Source: Pararobbsia alpina (lineage in GTDB: Bacteria; Pseudomonadota; Gammaproteobacteria; Burkholderiales; Burkholderiaceae). From it: a DNA stretch of 64,000 bases. A model generated the notes under the pieces. That model worked only from the letters and a program-made list of their open reading frames with translations. It was not told the DNA's origin and did not search any database. Position 1 is the first letter of the stretch. Every line of letters starts with the position of its first letter. The position numbers and the translations under genes were made by a program. This document shows, one piece after another, positions 55,744 through 64,000 of the stretch. The stretch covers positions 248,001 through 312,000 of the forward strand of contig NZ_CADIKM010000003.1 in the NCBI RefSeq assembly GCF_902859895.1, written 5' to 3'.

Positions 55744-56831
55744 TCGCCCGGCTTCTCGATCGGCCGCAAGGCTTCGATCTGTTCCAGGCGATCAATCTGC
55801 TCGAACGCGCCGCGCCCTGGGCACGATCGCTGGGTCAAGGCGACGGCACGGGCGAGGCGGTCAGGCTGAGTGGTTACGTGTCGCTCGCGTTCGAACCGAG
55901 CGACATCCGCAGCGTGCGGCAAAACGCGGCACCGGCAGAGAATGCGTCGAACCTGGCAATCAACTACGCGGCGCGTGCCACGTATACGATCTCGACCCCC
56001 GTGCTGACGCTGGCGGGGGCAAACGGTCCCTTGCCGCTGCCTTACACGGAGAGGGTGCTCACGCGCCGGGCCGCGCACGATTCGGCGACCGGCGATCTGC
56101 TCGACATCTTCAACCACCGCTTTCTGTCGTTCCTGTACCGCAGCCGTAAGAAGCATGCCCCCGGTCTGAACGGGCGCTCGCCTGACGACTCCGCACTGGC
56201 GGCCTGCGTCGATGCGCTCGGCAACCTCGGCCTGCGCGACGGCGAGCGTGGCCCGCGGGGCCAGCGCCTGTGGATGCGTCACGCCGGCCTGCTCGGTGCC
56301 GCACCGCGCTCGATGACGGCGCTGCTCGCGCTGCTGTCCGACCGCCTGGGTCTGCGCGTGCGCGGCGCACAGTTCGTCGGCGGCTGGCGTGAAATCGATC
56401 CACGCGATTCGTTGCGGCTTACACGAGCCGGCACGCGCGCGCCGCGTCTGGGCGGCCTTGGCGTGCTGGGACGGCGGACCTGGGACCAGGCCGCGGGCAT
56501 TCGCATCGAGTTCCTGGATCTGCCGCATGCGCGCTTCACGTCCCTGTTGCCGGGTGGCGACGATCATGAACTCGCCGCGTGGCTGATCCGCTGTCATCTG
56601 CAACAGGATCTCGAGGTGGAGTTCGTGCTCCACCCTGCACAACAACGTGCCGCCTGCGCGCTCGGAGGGCGCTCGGCTTCTCGCCTGGGATGGACGTCGT
56701 GGCTCGGCGCTCCAGCGGCTGCCGGCACCCCGGGTTCCGCTCCCCTGTCTCCCCCCGCACCGGTCAGGCTCACCCTGCGCGCGGCCGGACCTGCCGCATT
56801 CATGCGAACTGCGCAAGCGATCAAGAGCTGA
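55698..56831 (+). CDS. tssG: Type VI secretion baseplate subunit TssG
   Basis: 377 aa. Partner of TssF in the baseplate wedge. Recognised by PQGFDLFQAINLLERAAPWA, AENASNLAINYAARATYTIS and TGDLLDIFNHRFLSFLYRS, with HELAAWLIRCHLQQDLEVEF near the end. The ATG at 55698 lies inside tssF; another at 55707 would shorten it by three residues. The C-terminal 50 residues are Ala/Pro-rich and longer than in many TssG proteins. The clpV start follows after 10 bases. Confidence 0.94.
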   Translation: MEAMGADDRLPAVALIARLLDRPQGFDLFQAINLLERAAPWARSLGQGDGTGEAVRLSGYVSLAFEPSDIRSVRQNAAPAENASNLAINYAARATYTISTPVLTLAGANGPLPLPYTERVLTRRAAHDSATGDLLDIFNHRFLSFLYRSRKKHAPGLNGRSPDDSALAACVDALGNLGLRDGERGPRGQRLWMRHAGLLGAAPRSMTALLALLSDRLGLRVRGAQFVGGWREIDPRDSLRLTRAGTRAPRLGGLGVLGRRTWDQAAGIRIEFLDLPHARFTSLLPGGDDHELAAWLIRCHLQQDLEVEFVLHPAQQRAACALGGRSASRLGWTSWLGAPAAAGTPGSAPLSPPAPVRLTLRAAGPAAFMRTAQAIKS

Positions 56832-56841
56832 CGATCAAGAC

Positions 56842-59586
56842 ATGGACATCGATATTCGAACACTGCTGAGCCGGCTCAACCCCGCATGCAAGTATGCGAT
56901 GGAGCAGGCCGCCCAATTGTGCGTACGGCAGACACATTACAACGTGGACGTCGAGCATTTGCTGCTTCAATTGCTCGAGTCCGATGCGCCAGACCTGCGC
57001 GCGATCCTCGAACGCTTCGGCGTGCCGCCGGCCGACGTCATTGCCCAGCTGCAACGGGCCGTCGATCAGTTCAAGCGTGGCAACGGCCGTACACCGGCCC
57101 TGTCGCCGAACTTTTCACCGCTGTTCCAGGAAGCGTGGCTGCTGAGCTCGATGCTGCTAGGCGAACAGCAGATCCGTTCCGGCACGCTCGTGCTTGCCCT
57201 GCTCGAAGTGGACAGCCTGCGCGGGCTGCTGCTCGACTCGGCGCCAGCCTTCCTGAAGATCCCGCGCGCCGAACTGCGCGATGCCTTGCCCGCCTTGCTC
57301 GCGGGGTCCTCCGAAGACGGCGGCCAGGCCGTGCGTGCCGCCGAACCCGGGGTGGCCGGGACGGGCGGTGCAGCGGCCACCGCGGGTTCGCCATCGCCAT
57401 CGACACAGACCCCGACACAGACCCCGACGCCGGCGATGCCGTCGGCGGCTGCGGGTAACACCCGGCGTGCCGCGCTCGATCAGTACACCGTCGACCTGAC
57501 CGGCCTCGCGCGTGAAGGCGCGATCGATCCGATTCGCGGACGCGATGCGGAGATCCGCCAACTGGTCGACGTGTTGCTGCGCCGCCGTCAGAACAACCCG
57601 ATCCTCACGGGAGAGGCCGGCGTCGGCAAGACCGCGGTGGTCGAGGGTTTTGCGCAACGTATTGTCGACGGCGATGTGCCGCCCGCCTTGCTGAACGTCT
57701 CGGTGCGCTCGCTCGATCTCGCGCTGTTGCAGGCGGGCGCGGGCGTCAAGGGCGAATTCGAAAACCGTCTCAAGTCGGTTATCGCCGAAGTGAAGGCCTC
57801 TCCCGTTCCGGTGATTCTCTTCATCGACGAAGCGCACCAGCTGATCGGTGCGGGCGGCAGCGAGGGGCAGGGCGACGCCGCAAACCTGCTCAAGCCGGCA
57901 CTCGCGCGTGGCGAACTGCGCACGATCGCGGCCACCACCTGGGCCGAATACAAGAAGTACGTCGAGCGCGATCCGGCACTCGCGCGGCGCTTCCAGGTCG
58001 TCAAGGTCGAGGAACCGAGTGAAGCCGTCGCAATCGACATGTTGCGCGGCATGGTGCCGAAGCTTGCCGCCCACCACGGCGTCGAGATTCTCGACGAAGC
58101 CGTGCGCGACGCCGTGAAGCTGTCGCATCGTTATATCTCGGGACGCCAGTTGCCGGACAAGGCCATCAGCGTGCTCGACACAGCCTGCGCGCGCGTGGCG
58201 ATCGGACAAAGCGGCCTGCCTGAGGAAATCGAAGCGCTTGGCCGGGCGGTCGAGACGGCCGAAAGCCAGTTGCGGATCTTCCGTCATGAAGCGGCCACCG
58301 GCGTGGACCACGCCGCGGCCATCGCGGCCACGTCGCGCGAGCTCGAGGAACAACGTGTCAAGCATGCACGGCTCACCGACAAGCTCGCGACCGAAAAGCG
58401 CGCGGTCAACGAGATTCTCGTCTGGCGGAGCAAGATCGCGCGCCATCTGTCCAACGGCGATATGGCCCGCGAAGGCGAGGATGGCGAGGCGCTGATGGCG
58501 AATCTCGGCCGCCTCGAAAAGGGACTCGAAGCCGTGCAGAGCGACGAGCCGATGGTGCCGGTCTGCGTCGATTCCGGCGTCGTCGCCAAGGTGATCTCGG
58601 GCTGGACCGGCATCCCGGTCGGCAATATGCTGGCCGATGAATTGCACACGGTGCTGTACCTGCAGGACAAGCTCGCCGAGCGCGTGGTTGGGCAGGACGA
58701 GGCGCTCGATGCGATCGCACGGCGCGTGCGAACCTTCCGTGCAGACCTCGACGATCCGGGCAAGCCGGTCGGCGTTTTCCTGCTGGTCGGCCCGAGCGGT
58801 GTCGGCAAGACCGAGACGGCATTCGCGTTGGCCGACACGTTGTATGGCGGCGAGCGCAACATGATCACCGTCAATATGTCCGAATTCCAGGAGGCGCACA
58901 GTGTCTCGGGCCTCAAGGGGGCGCCGCCCGGCTATGTGGGATATGGTCGCGGCGGCGTGCTGACCGAGGCCGTGAGGCGGCGTCCGTACAGCGTCGTCCT
59001 GCTCGACGAAATGGAAAAGGCCCATCCCGATGTGCTCGAGCTATTTTTCCAGGTGTTCGACAAGGGCGTGATGGAAGACGGCGAGGGTGTGCTGATCGAC
59101 TTCAAGAACACCTTGATCCTGCTGACGTCGAATGCTGCGCAGGAGGTCATCACGCAGGCCAGCCAGGGCGGCCATCGCCCGCCGCCGGAAGAACTGATCG
59201 CCCGTCTGCGGCCCGCGCTGCTCGAACGCTTCAGCCCGGCATTCCTGGCCCGGCTCGTGCTCGTACCGTACTACCACCTCGGCGATGCGCAGATCACCTC
59301 GATCGTCGACCTGAAACTGACGCGGCTCGCCGAACGCTTCGAGCGCAATCACCATGCGAGGTTGACGTGGGATGACGCTTTCGCCCAGTTGATCGCGCAA
59401 CGTTGCAAGGAAGTCGACAGCGGTGCACGCAATGTCGATCACATCCTCACGCAATCGGTGCTGCCCGAGCTCGCGCGCCAGGTGCTCGAACGGATTTCGA
59501 TCGCGGAGCCCTTCGGCACGGTCCATCTCGCGCTGACACCGGCGGGCAACATCACCTTCCACTTCACGTCGAAGGATGGAGCGTAG
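56842..59586 (+). CDS. tssH: Type VI secretion ATPase TssH (ClpV)
   Basis: 914 aa from ATG 56842 (MDIDIRTLLSRLNPACKYAM). Class I Clp/Hsp100 AAA+ ATPase that disassembles contracted TssB-TssC sheaths. The N-terminal domain spans about 1-160, then a linker rich in Thr, Gln, Ser, Pro and Ala (TQTPTQTPTPAMPSA) of the kind that varies among ClpV proteins. ATPase 1: GEAGVGKTAVVEGF and ILFIDEAHQLIGAGG; coiled-coil middle domain; ATPase 2: GPSGVGKTETAFAL and VVLLDEMEKAHPDV. All Walker motifs are intact. vgrG follows three bases after its stop. Confidence 0.97.
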   Translation: MDIDIRTLLSRLNPACKYAMEQAAQLCVRQTHYNVDVEHLLLQLLESDAPDLRAILERFGVPPADVIAQLQRAVDQFKRGNGRTPALSPNFSPLFQEAWLLSSMLLGEQQIRSGTLVLALLEVDSLRGLLLDSAPAFLKIPRAELRDALPALLAGSSEDGGQAVRAAEPGVAGTGGAAATAGSPSPSTQTPTQTPTPAMPSAAAGNTRRAALDQYTVDLTGLAREGAIDPIRGRDAEIRQLVDVLLRRRQNNPILTGEAGVGKTAVVEGFAQRIVDGDVPPALLNVSVRSLDLALLQAGAGVKGEFENRLKSVIAEVKASPVPVILFIDEAHQLIGAGGSEGQGDAANLLKPALARGELRTIAATTWAEYKKYVERDPALARRFQVVKVEEPSEAVAIDMLRGMVPKLAAHHGVEILDEAVRDAVKLSHRYISGRQLPDKAISVLDTACARVAIGQSGLPEEIEALGRAVETAESQLRIFRHEAATGVDHAAAIAATSRELEEQRVKHARLTDKLATEKRAVNEILVWRSKIARHLSNGDMAREGEDGEALMANLGRLEKGLEAVQSDEPMVPVCVDSGVVAKVISGWTGIPVGNMLADELHTVLYLQDKLAERVVGQDEALDAIARRVRTFRADLDDPGKPVGVFLLVGPSGVGKTETAFALADTLYGGERNMITVNMSEFQEAHSVSGLKGAPPGYVGYGRGGVLTEAVRRRPYSVVLLDEMEKAHPDVLELFFQVFDKGVMEDGEGVLIDFKNTLILLTSNAAQEVITQASQGGHRPPPEELIARLRPALLERFSPAFLARLVLVPYYHLGDAQITSIVDLKLTRLAERFERNHHARLTWDDAFAQLIAQRCKEVDSGARNVDHILTQSVLPELARQVLERISIAEPFGTVHLALTPAGNITFHFTSKDGA

Positions 59587-59589
59587 GCG

Positions 59590-61488
59590 ATGCCCATGAC
59601 GACGACTCAGGTTGGTTGCTTGCTTTCGGTCACGACACCGCTCGGTACGGACGTGCTGATGCTCGACGGCTTCGCTGGTCGCGAAGCAATCTCCGAGTTG
59701 TTCCGGTTCAATCTGCGCATGCGGTCGGCCGACAAGGCCATCGATGCGACGAAGCTCGTCGGCAAGACGGCGACCGTGACGGTGCAGCAGCCGTCCGGTC
59801 CGCAACGGTTTTTCAGCGGAATCGTCACGCGTTTTGCCCATACCGGCGCCGATGTGAACAACGGGTACTACACGGCGGAGCTCGCACCGCGCCTTTGGCT
59901 GCTGACACTCGGGCGCGACCGGGCCATCTTCCAGAATTTGAGCGCGCTCGATATCGTCAAGCAGGTGTTGAACAGCTTCGCAGTGACGTTCGAATCAAGC
60001 ATCAGCGGAACTTACACGGTGCGCGACTACTGTGTGCAGTATGACGAGAGCGCGTTCCAGTTCATCTCGCGGCTGATGGAAGAAGAAGGCATCTTCTATT
60101 TCTTCGCGTTCGCTGACGGTACCCATACGATGGTGCTCGCCGACAGCCCGGCCGCGCACACGCCGGGTACCCACAGTGCGCAGCTCTATTTTTCGTCTGA
60201 TTCGACGGCGCACGGCCAGGTCGAACGCATCGGTGAATTCGAAATGACGCTCGGCCTCGTGGAGTCGGAGCATGTCGTCGCGGACTACGACTATGTGAGC
60301 GCGACCACCTCGCAGGCATCGTCGACGACTTCGGGGGGCACTTCGACGGGCAGCCGCTATACCTTCCCCGGCAAATACGCGAGCGCATCGGACGGCACTC
60401 GGATCGCGGGCGTGCGGCTGGCGGCGCAGCAGATGGAGCAGCAGACGGGCCGGGGTCTGAGCTATTGCTACAGCCTGACAGCCGGCACGAGCTTTACGCT
60501 GGACGGACACGCGAACCCGGCACTCAGTGTTTCCTACGTCGTGCGCGCGGTCACGCATTCGGCATCGAACGATGCCTACAGCAACGAGTTCGAAGTATTC
60601 CCCTCGGCCGTGCCGTTTCGTGCGCCCCTCGTGACGCCCCGGCCCCTTGTCGCGGGCACGCACACCGCGCAGGTCGTCGGCTCGAGCGGCGAAGAAATCT
60701 GGACCGATGCGTACGGCCGGATCAAGGTCAAGTTCCACTGGGACCGCACGACCGAAGCGGATCAGAACAGCTCGTGCTGGGTACGCGTGTCGCAGGCTTC
60801 GGCGGGGCAGGGATGGGGTCATCTGTTCCTGCCGCGCGTCGGGCAGGAAGTCGTCGTCAGCTATGTCGACGGCGATCCCGACCGCCCGCTCGTGACCGGC
60901 AGTGTCTACAACAAGCAGGAAACGGTGCCCGTCACGCTGCCAGCCAATCAAACCCAGAGCGTGATGCGCTCGCACTCGTCGAAGAACGGCACCGCGGGCA
61001 ACGAGATCCGGATGGAGGACAAGCTCGACTCCGAGGAACTGTATCTCCATGCCCAGAAAGACATGACGGTCGTGATCGAGGACGCGCTCTCCACGACGGT
61101 CACCAACGGTGCCGAGACGCATACCCTCACGAAGGGCGATCGCACCATCGATGTCCAGACGGGCAAGGAGACGCATTCGGTCAAGGGTACGCGGACGCTT
61201 GAGGTGACCGGCGACGAGACCCACACGAATCACGCCGCATTTACGCAAAACGTGAGCGGCAACTACACCCTGAAGGTCACCGGGAATCTCGTCATCGACG
61301 TGAGCGGCTCGATCAGCATCAAGGCCGGGACGTCGATGAAGAACGAAGCGGGCACGACGCTCGACAACAAGGCGGGTACGGCATTGACCGGCGAGGGCAT
61401 GACGATCGAACACAAGGCCTCGGCGACGCAGACCGTGGACGGCGGCGCCATGCTTGTGCTCAAGGGCGCGATGATCAAACTCAACTGA
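59590..61488 (+). CDS. vgrG: Type VI secretion spike protein VgrG (TssI)
   Basis: 632 aa. Trimeric spike at the tip of the Hcp tube. The N-terminal gp27-like barrel spans roughly the first 400 residues (ISELFRFNLRMRSADKAIDA, VQYDESAFQFISRLMEEEG), then gp5 OB-fold ARIKVKFHWDRTTEADQNSS-like, CWVRVSQASAGQGWGHLFLP and VSYVDGDPDRPLVTGSVYN. The C-terminal beta-helix is a run of short repeats (SGSISIKAGTSMKNEAGTTL) ending KGAMIKLN with no fused effector domain, so effectors must ride on the PAAR-like protein or bind the spike. Confidence 0.97.
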   Translation: MPMTTTQVGCLLSVTTPLGTDVLMLDGFAGREAISELFRFNLRMRSADKAIDATKLVGKTATVTVQQPSGPQRFFSGIVTRFAHTGADVNNGYYTAELAPRLWLLTLGRDRAIFQNLSALDIVKQVLNSFAVTFESSISGTYTVRDYCVQYDESAFQFISRLMEEEGIFYFFAFADGTHTMVLADSPAAHTPGTHSAQLYFSSDSTAHGQVERIGEFEMTLGLVESEHVVADYDYVSATTSQASSTTSGGTSTGSRYTFPGKYASASDGTRIAGVRLAAQQMEQQTGRGLSYCYSLTAGTSFTLDGHANPALSVSYVVRAVTHSASNDAYSNEFEVFPSAVPFRAPLVTPRPLVAGTHTAQVVGSSGEEIWTDAYGRIKVKFHWDRTTEADQNSSCWVRVSQASAGQGWGHLFLPRVGQEVVVSYVDGDPDRPLVTGSVYNKQETVPVTLPANQTQSVMRSHSSKNGTAGNEIRMEDKLDSEELYLHAQKDMTVVIEDALSTTVTNGAETHTLTKGDRTIDVQTGKETHSVKGTRTLEVTGDETHTNHAAFTQNVSGNYTLKVTGNLVIDVSGSISIKAGTSMKNEAGTTLDNKAGTALTGEGMTIEHKASATQTVDGGAMLVLKGAMIKLN

Positions 61489-61514
61489 TATCCACACGCA
61501 GACCCAGACGCGAC

Positions 61515-62258
61515 ATGAGCGATACCCTGTCCCCACCCGCACCGCCAGCATCACCCGCGAGCCTGCCGCTCGCGGCGGATGCGCGCGCGAGTGTCGTCGA
61601 GCAACGGGATGCGAGCGGCAACCTCGTGGGACGTACGTCGTTGCTCAACGGTGCCCCGCATGGGGAGATGGTTCGCTATGGGCCCGCGGGGGTGCCCGTG
61701 CTCGAGGCGAATTTCGCGAACGGCGTGCTGCACGGACCGATGAAACTATTCGACGCGCAAGGCGGGCTCATGCAGGAGTCCCATTACCTGGGCGGCAAGC
61801 TGCATGGTGTCACGACGATGTATCAGGATGGCCGCATCGCGAGCCGCCAGCATCATGTGCTCGGTGCCCTGCATGGAGAGAGCGTGTGCTACGCACCCTC
61901 CGGTCTCGTGACGTCGCGGATGAGCTACGAAGCTGGCCGGCTCGAGCGCGAAGCCCTGTTCATGCACGACGGCGTCGTCGTGCGGCGCGCGCGTTACAGC
62001 CACGGCTTGCTCGACGGCGAGACGCGTAACTACTCGGCCGAGGGGGCGCTCGCCCAATCCTCGCAGTATCGCGCGAACCTGTTGCACGGCACGGTGCGCC
62101 GCTTTGGCGCGGACGGACAGGTCTTGCAGGAACGGCGATACCTGCAGGGCAAGCCGCAAGGCGAGTGGCGCAGCGTCGCCGCGGCGGCGACACCCGGCGA
62201 ACGGGCAAACGGCGGTCCGCGTCTCGTCAAGCATCTCGAGAAATGGGTGAGGGGCTGA
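61515..62258 (+). CDS. MORN-repeat protein (YwqK-like) linked to VgrG
   Basis: 247 aa composed mostly of seven or so MORN_2-type repeats of about 22 residues, each with the G-x-HG-x-x-x-x-Y/F turn: NGAPHGEMVRYGPAG, NGVLHGPMKLFDAQ, GGKLHGVTTMYQDG, LGALHGESVCYAPSG, HGLLDGETRNYSAEG, ANLLHGTVRRFGADG and QGKPQGEWR. It has no signal peptide and no recognised catalytic domain. Genes of this type beside vgrG or PAAR genes are commonly annotated as YwqK-family antitoxin or chaperone. It could be an adaptor for loading a cargo or an immunity factor; no toxin is visible next to it. Confidence 0.8.
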   Translation: MSDTLSPPAPPASPASLPLAADARASVVEQRDASGNLVGRTSLLNGAPHGEMVRYGPAGVPVLEANFANGVLHGPMKLFDAQGGLMQESHYLGGKLHGVTTMYQDGRIASRQHHVLGALHGESVCYAPSGLVTSRMSYEAGRLEREALFMHDGVVVRRARYSHGLLDGETRNYSAEGALAQSSQYRANLLHGTVRRFGADGQVLQERRYLQGKPQGEWRSVAAAATPGERANGGPRLVKHLEKWVRG

Positions 62259-62259
62259 C

Positions 62260-62646
62260 ATGGGCATCCAGGTGACGACAGGTTCCATGCTCCAGTGCAG
62301 TTTCGGCGTCGCGCCGGCGTCGCTCAATGTGCTGCCGCTCGCGCGCGTGACGGCCGGCACACCCGCGGCCAGCATCATGGATCACATACCGATGGTCAAC
62401 GTCATGCCGTTCGGTACGTGCAGTTGCACGGGCAACCCGCAAGTCATCGCGGCGACGGCCGCCGCGCTCGGCGCGCTGACGCCGATGCCCTGCATACCGA
62501 TGACGATGGCGCCGTGGATGCCCGGCTCGCCCACGGTGCTGGTCGGCGGGCAACCGGCCTTGAACAACAGCTCGAAACTACTGTGCGTGTGGGGCGGCGA
62601 GATCCAGATCGTCTCCACTGCGCAATCCACTACTTCGATTCCTTAA
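62260..62646 (+). CDS. DUF4280 PAAR-like spike-tip protein
   Basis: 128 aa. The sequence is a DUF4280/PAAR-like domain: GIQVTTGSMLQCSFGVAPAS, NVMPFGTCSCTGNPQV, PMPCIPMTMAPWMPG and SPTVLVGGQPALNNSSKLLC, with conserved Cys residues that bind zinc in this group. It would cap the VgrG spike and carry cargo, but has no toxin extension. It starts one base after the MORN gene stop and is followed by a small membrane protein gene. Confidence 0.88.
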   Translation: MGIQVTTGSMLQCSFGVAPASLNVLPLARVTAGTPAASIMDHIPMVNVMPFGTCSCTGNPQVIAATAAALGALTPMPCIPMTMAPWMPGSPTVLVGGQPALNNSSKLLCVWGGEIQIVSTAQSTTSIP

Positions 62647-62657
62647 GGCGAGGCGCG

Positions 62658-62918
62658 ATGCAATACGTTATTTCGATGACCTCGCGGATGGTGACGATCG
62701 CCGCATGCTGCGTGCTGTTGCTGTGCGTGCTGCTGTTCCTGTTGGGTTTCGAGATCGGTGCGCGATTTGTCGCTCCGCCGGCCCCCCTCACGGCGCAATC
62801 CGTCGCACCGACGCTTGCCATCACGCCAGCGCCCGCAACCGCACCGGAACCTCCCGCAGGGGCTTCGTCACCCTCCGCGGGCGAGACAGACGCTGCTCCT
62901 GCTTCTTCGACTTCTTGA
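62658..62918 (+). CDS. Small single-pass membrane protein in the T6SS operon
   Basis: 86 aa from ATG 62658. One hydrophobic helix (MVTIAACCVLLLCVLLFLLG) followed by a Pro/Ala/Ser-rich tail of about 45 residues probably in the periplasm. No domain is recognised. It sits between the PAAR-like gene (11 bases) and the binding-protein gene (13 bases). A signal-anchor protein that could stabilise or localise its neighbours is possible; function unknown. Confidence 0.65.
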   Translation: MQYVISMTSRMVTIAACCVLLLCVLLFLLGFEIGARFVAPPAPLTAQSVAPTLAITPAPATAPEPPAGASSPSAGETDAAPASSTS

Positions 62919-62931
62919 GACTGTAATCACC

Positions 62932-63960
62932 ATGTCGTTTCTGATCTCACGCTTTCTCTCTGTCAACGCAAGACGGCCCCGCGCGGCGGGTCCGGTTCGC
63001 GGTATGTGGCGTCGGGTTGTCGCCATGCTCCTCGCGTTTGCCGCGATCACGGCAGCCGGCATCGCAACGAGCAGTGCAGCGACGGCCGCCAGCGCCAACA
63101 TTTCACCAGCCAGTGAGGCCACCGTGGCGAGCGCAGCGGCAGCGGCAGCGGCGGCCAGCGCCCCCGCGTCCGAAGTCGCACTCGTCACAACCGCGAACGG
63201 GCTCGTGCAAATGCCCAACGGCCGACTGCTCTCACCGGAGTTCGCTCGCATCGCAAGCCGGGGCGAAATCGTGGTCGCCGTGCTCGGCGTCGACCAGCCT
63301 CCTTTTTTCCAACGCTACGAGGGCGAGCTGTCGGGCTTCGACATCGATCTCGCGAATGAGATCGCGCAGAAGCTCGGCGTGAAGGTCCGCTTCAACCGCG
63401 ATGCCTGGACCTTCGACGGGGTGGTGAACCTGCTGGCGAGCGGGCAGGCCGACATTGCCATTAGCAAACTGTCGCGCACGCTGCCGCGCGCGGAACTGAT
63501 CAGCTTCAGCGTTCCCTACGTGCAACTGCATCGCGCCCTGCTGCTGAACCGCCTCAAGTTCGCGGAGCTCGCGCATGACCGTTCCGTGCCGGAAGTGATC
63601 CGCACGTACGACGGCACGATCGGGGTGGTGGTGAATTCGTCCTACGCCGATTACGTGGTGAGCAATTTCCCGCATGCGAAGGTCGTTGGCTATCGAAGCT
63701 GGGACGAACTGGTCAAGGCGTTGAACGCGGGTGACATCACGGCAGCCTATCGCGACGAATTCGAAGTCAAGCACGTCCTCAAGCAGGATCCGACCGCTTC
63801 GCTGCGCCTGCGCGTCGTCACGCTCGAAGACCTCAACGACACGATTGCGGTCGGCGTCAATATTTCCTCGCCGGCGCTGCTTGCGTTTGTCAACCAGTTC
63901 CTCGAGGAACGCAGCAGGAAGCTCGACGTCAACACGCTGCTGCAAGCGACGAAAAACTGA
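62932..63960 (+). CDS. Amino-acid-type periplasmic substrate-binding protein in the T6SS operon
   Basis: 342 aa from ATG 62932. A hydrophobic segment near residues 25-50 (VVAMLLAFAAITAAGIATSS) follows a basic RR-containing n-region and serves as signal or anchor, then an Ala/Ser-rich linker. The SBP_bac_3 fold begins at about residue 105 with GEIVVAVLGVDQPPFFQRYE, GELSGFDIDLANEIAQKLGV, VNLLASGQADIAISKLSRTL and FSVPYVQLHRALLLNR. Closely related proteins bind polar amino acids. No permease or ATPase is beside it; it follows a small membrane protein in a T6SS operon, which is unusual. Confidence 0.85.
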   Translation: MSFLISRFLSVNARRPRAAGPVRGMWRRVVAMLLAFAAITAAGIATSSAATAASANISPASEATVASAAAAAAAASAPASEVALVTTANGLVQMPNGRLLSPEFARIASRGEIVVAVLGVDQPPFFQRYEGELSGFDIDLANEIAQKLGVKVRFNRDAWTFDGVVNLLASGQADIAISKLSRTLPRAELISFSVPYVQLHRALLLNRLKFAELAHDRSVPEVIRTYDGTIGVVVNSSYADYVVSNFPHAKVVGYRSWDELVKALNAGDITAAYRDEFEVKHVLKQDPTASLRLRVVTLEDLNDTIAVGVNISSPALLAFVNQFLEERSRKLDVNTLLQATKN

Positions 63961-64000
63961 ACGACCGCAAGAAAACAAGCCGCAAGAAAACAAGCCAGAA

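Overview
The window is GC-rich, densely packed bacterial DNA with the gene content of a betaproteobacterium of the order Burkholderiales, most likely Burkholderia in the broad sense or a close relative. The indications are two trimeric Gram-negative porins of the Burkholderia type, an RND tripartite pump, a sedolisin (S53) beside an S10 carboxypeptidase, many GntR, AraC and ModE-like regulators, and a type VI secretion cluster. No rRNA or tRNA gene, CRISPR array or complete insertion sequence was seen. The assignment rests on protein and gene-order recognition only.

Layout. 1-5935: RND efflux operon (adaptor cut by the window edge, inner-membrane pump, outer-membrane lipoprotein), ending in a terminator whose loop holds a 52-bp IS3-like end-to-end inverted repeat. 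6162-8942: heptamer repeat tract, possible Zur site and a metal-uptake ABC operon (binding protein, ATPase with a His-rich tail, permease). 9129-11403: a PfkB sugar kinase convergent with an AGE-family epimerase. 11692-16027: a BMP-type binding protein, a catalytically degenerate EAL protein, a LuxR-type response regulator and small envelope proteins. 16407-25381: glycogen phosphorylase, a small membrane protein, an S1/P1 nuclease, a predicted metal-dependent hydrolase, release factor 3, a methyltransferase and a YgjP-like metalloprotein. 25688-31782: a porin, then a lower-GC stretch with a DUF234-type ATPase under twin operator-like palindromes, a phytase-like esterase and gene-poor DNA. 31783-41705: a long minus-strand block with S10 and S53 peptidases, an L-fuconate dehydratase/SDR pair, an ATPase-type winged-helix regulator, and AraC, ModE-like and GntR regulators.

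41706-48834 is a divergently controlled catabolic and transport cluster: GntR regulator versus FAH-family hydrolase, PuuE-like deacetylase, MFS transporter, NMT1/TauT-type binding protein, porin and gamma-glutamyltransferase-like enzyme. It looks like a complete uptake-and-hydrolysis route for an unidentified small nitrogenous compound. An AraC regulator follows, convergent with it.

50831-63960 is a type VI secretion operon, all on the plus strand: tssB, tssC, hcp, tssE, tssF, tssG, clpV (tssH) and vgrG, then a MORN-repeat protein, a DUF4280 PAAR-like tip protein, a small membrane protein and an amino-acid-type periplasmic binding protein. The membrane-complex genes (tssJ, tssK, tssL, tssM) are not in the window and presumably lie beyond its right edge.

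The most interesting signals are the catabolic cluster with its operator-like sequences, the binding-protein cassette at the end of the T6SS operon, the DUF234-type ATPase with duplicated palindromes, and the IS3-like palindrome nested inside a terminator.
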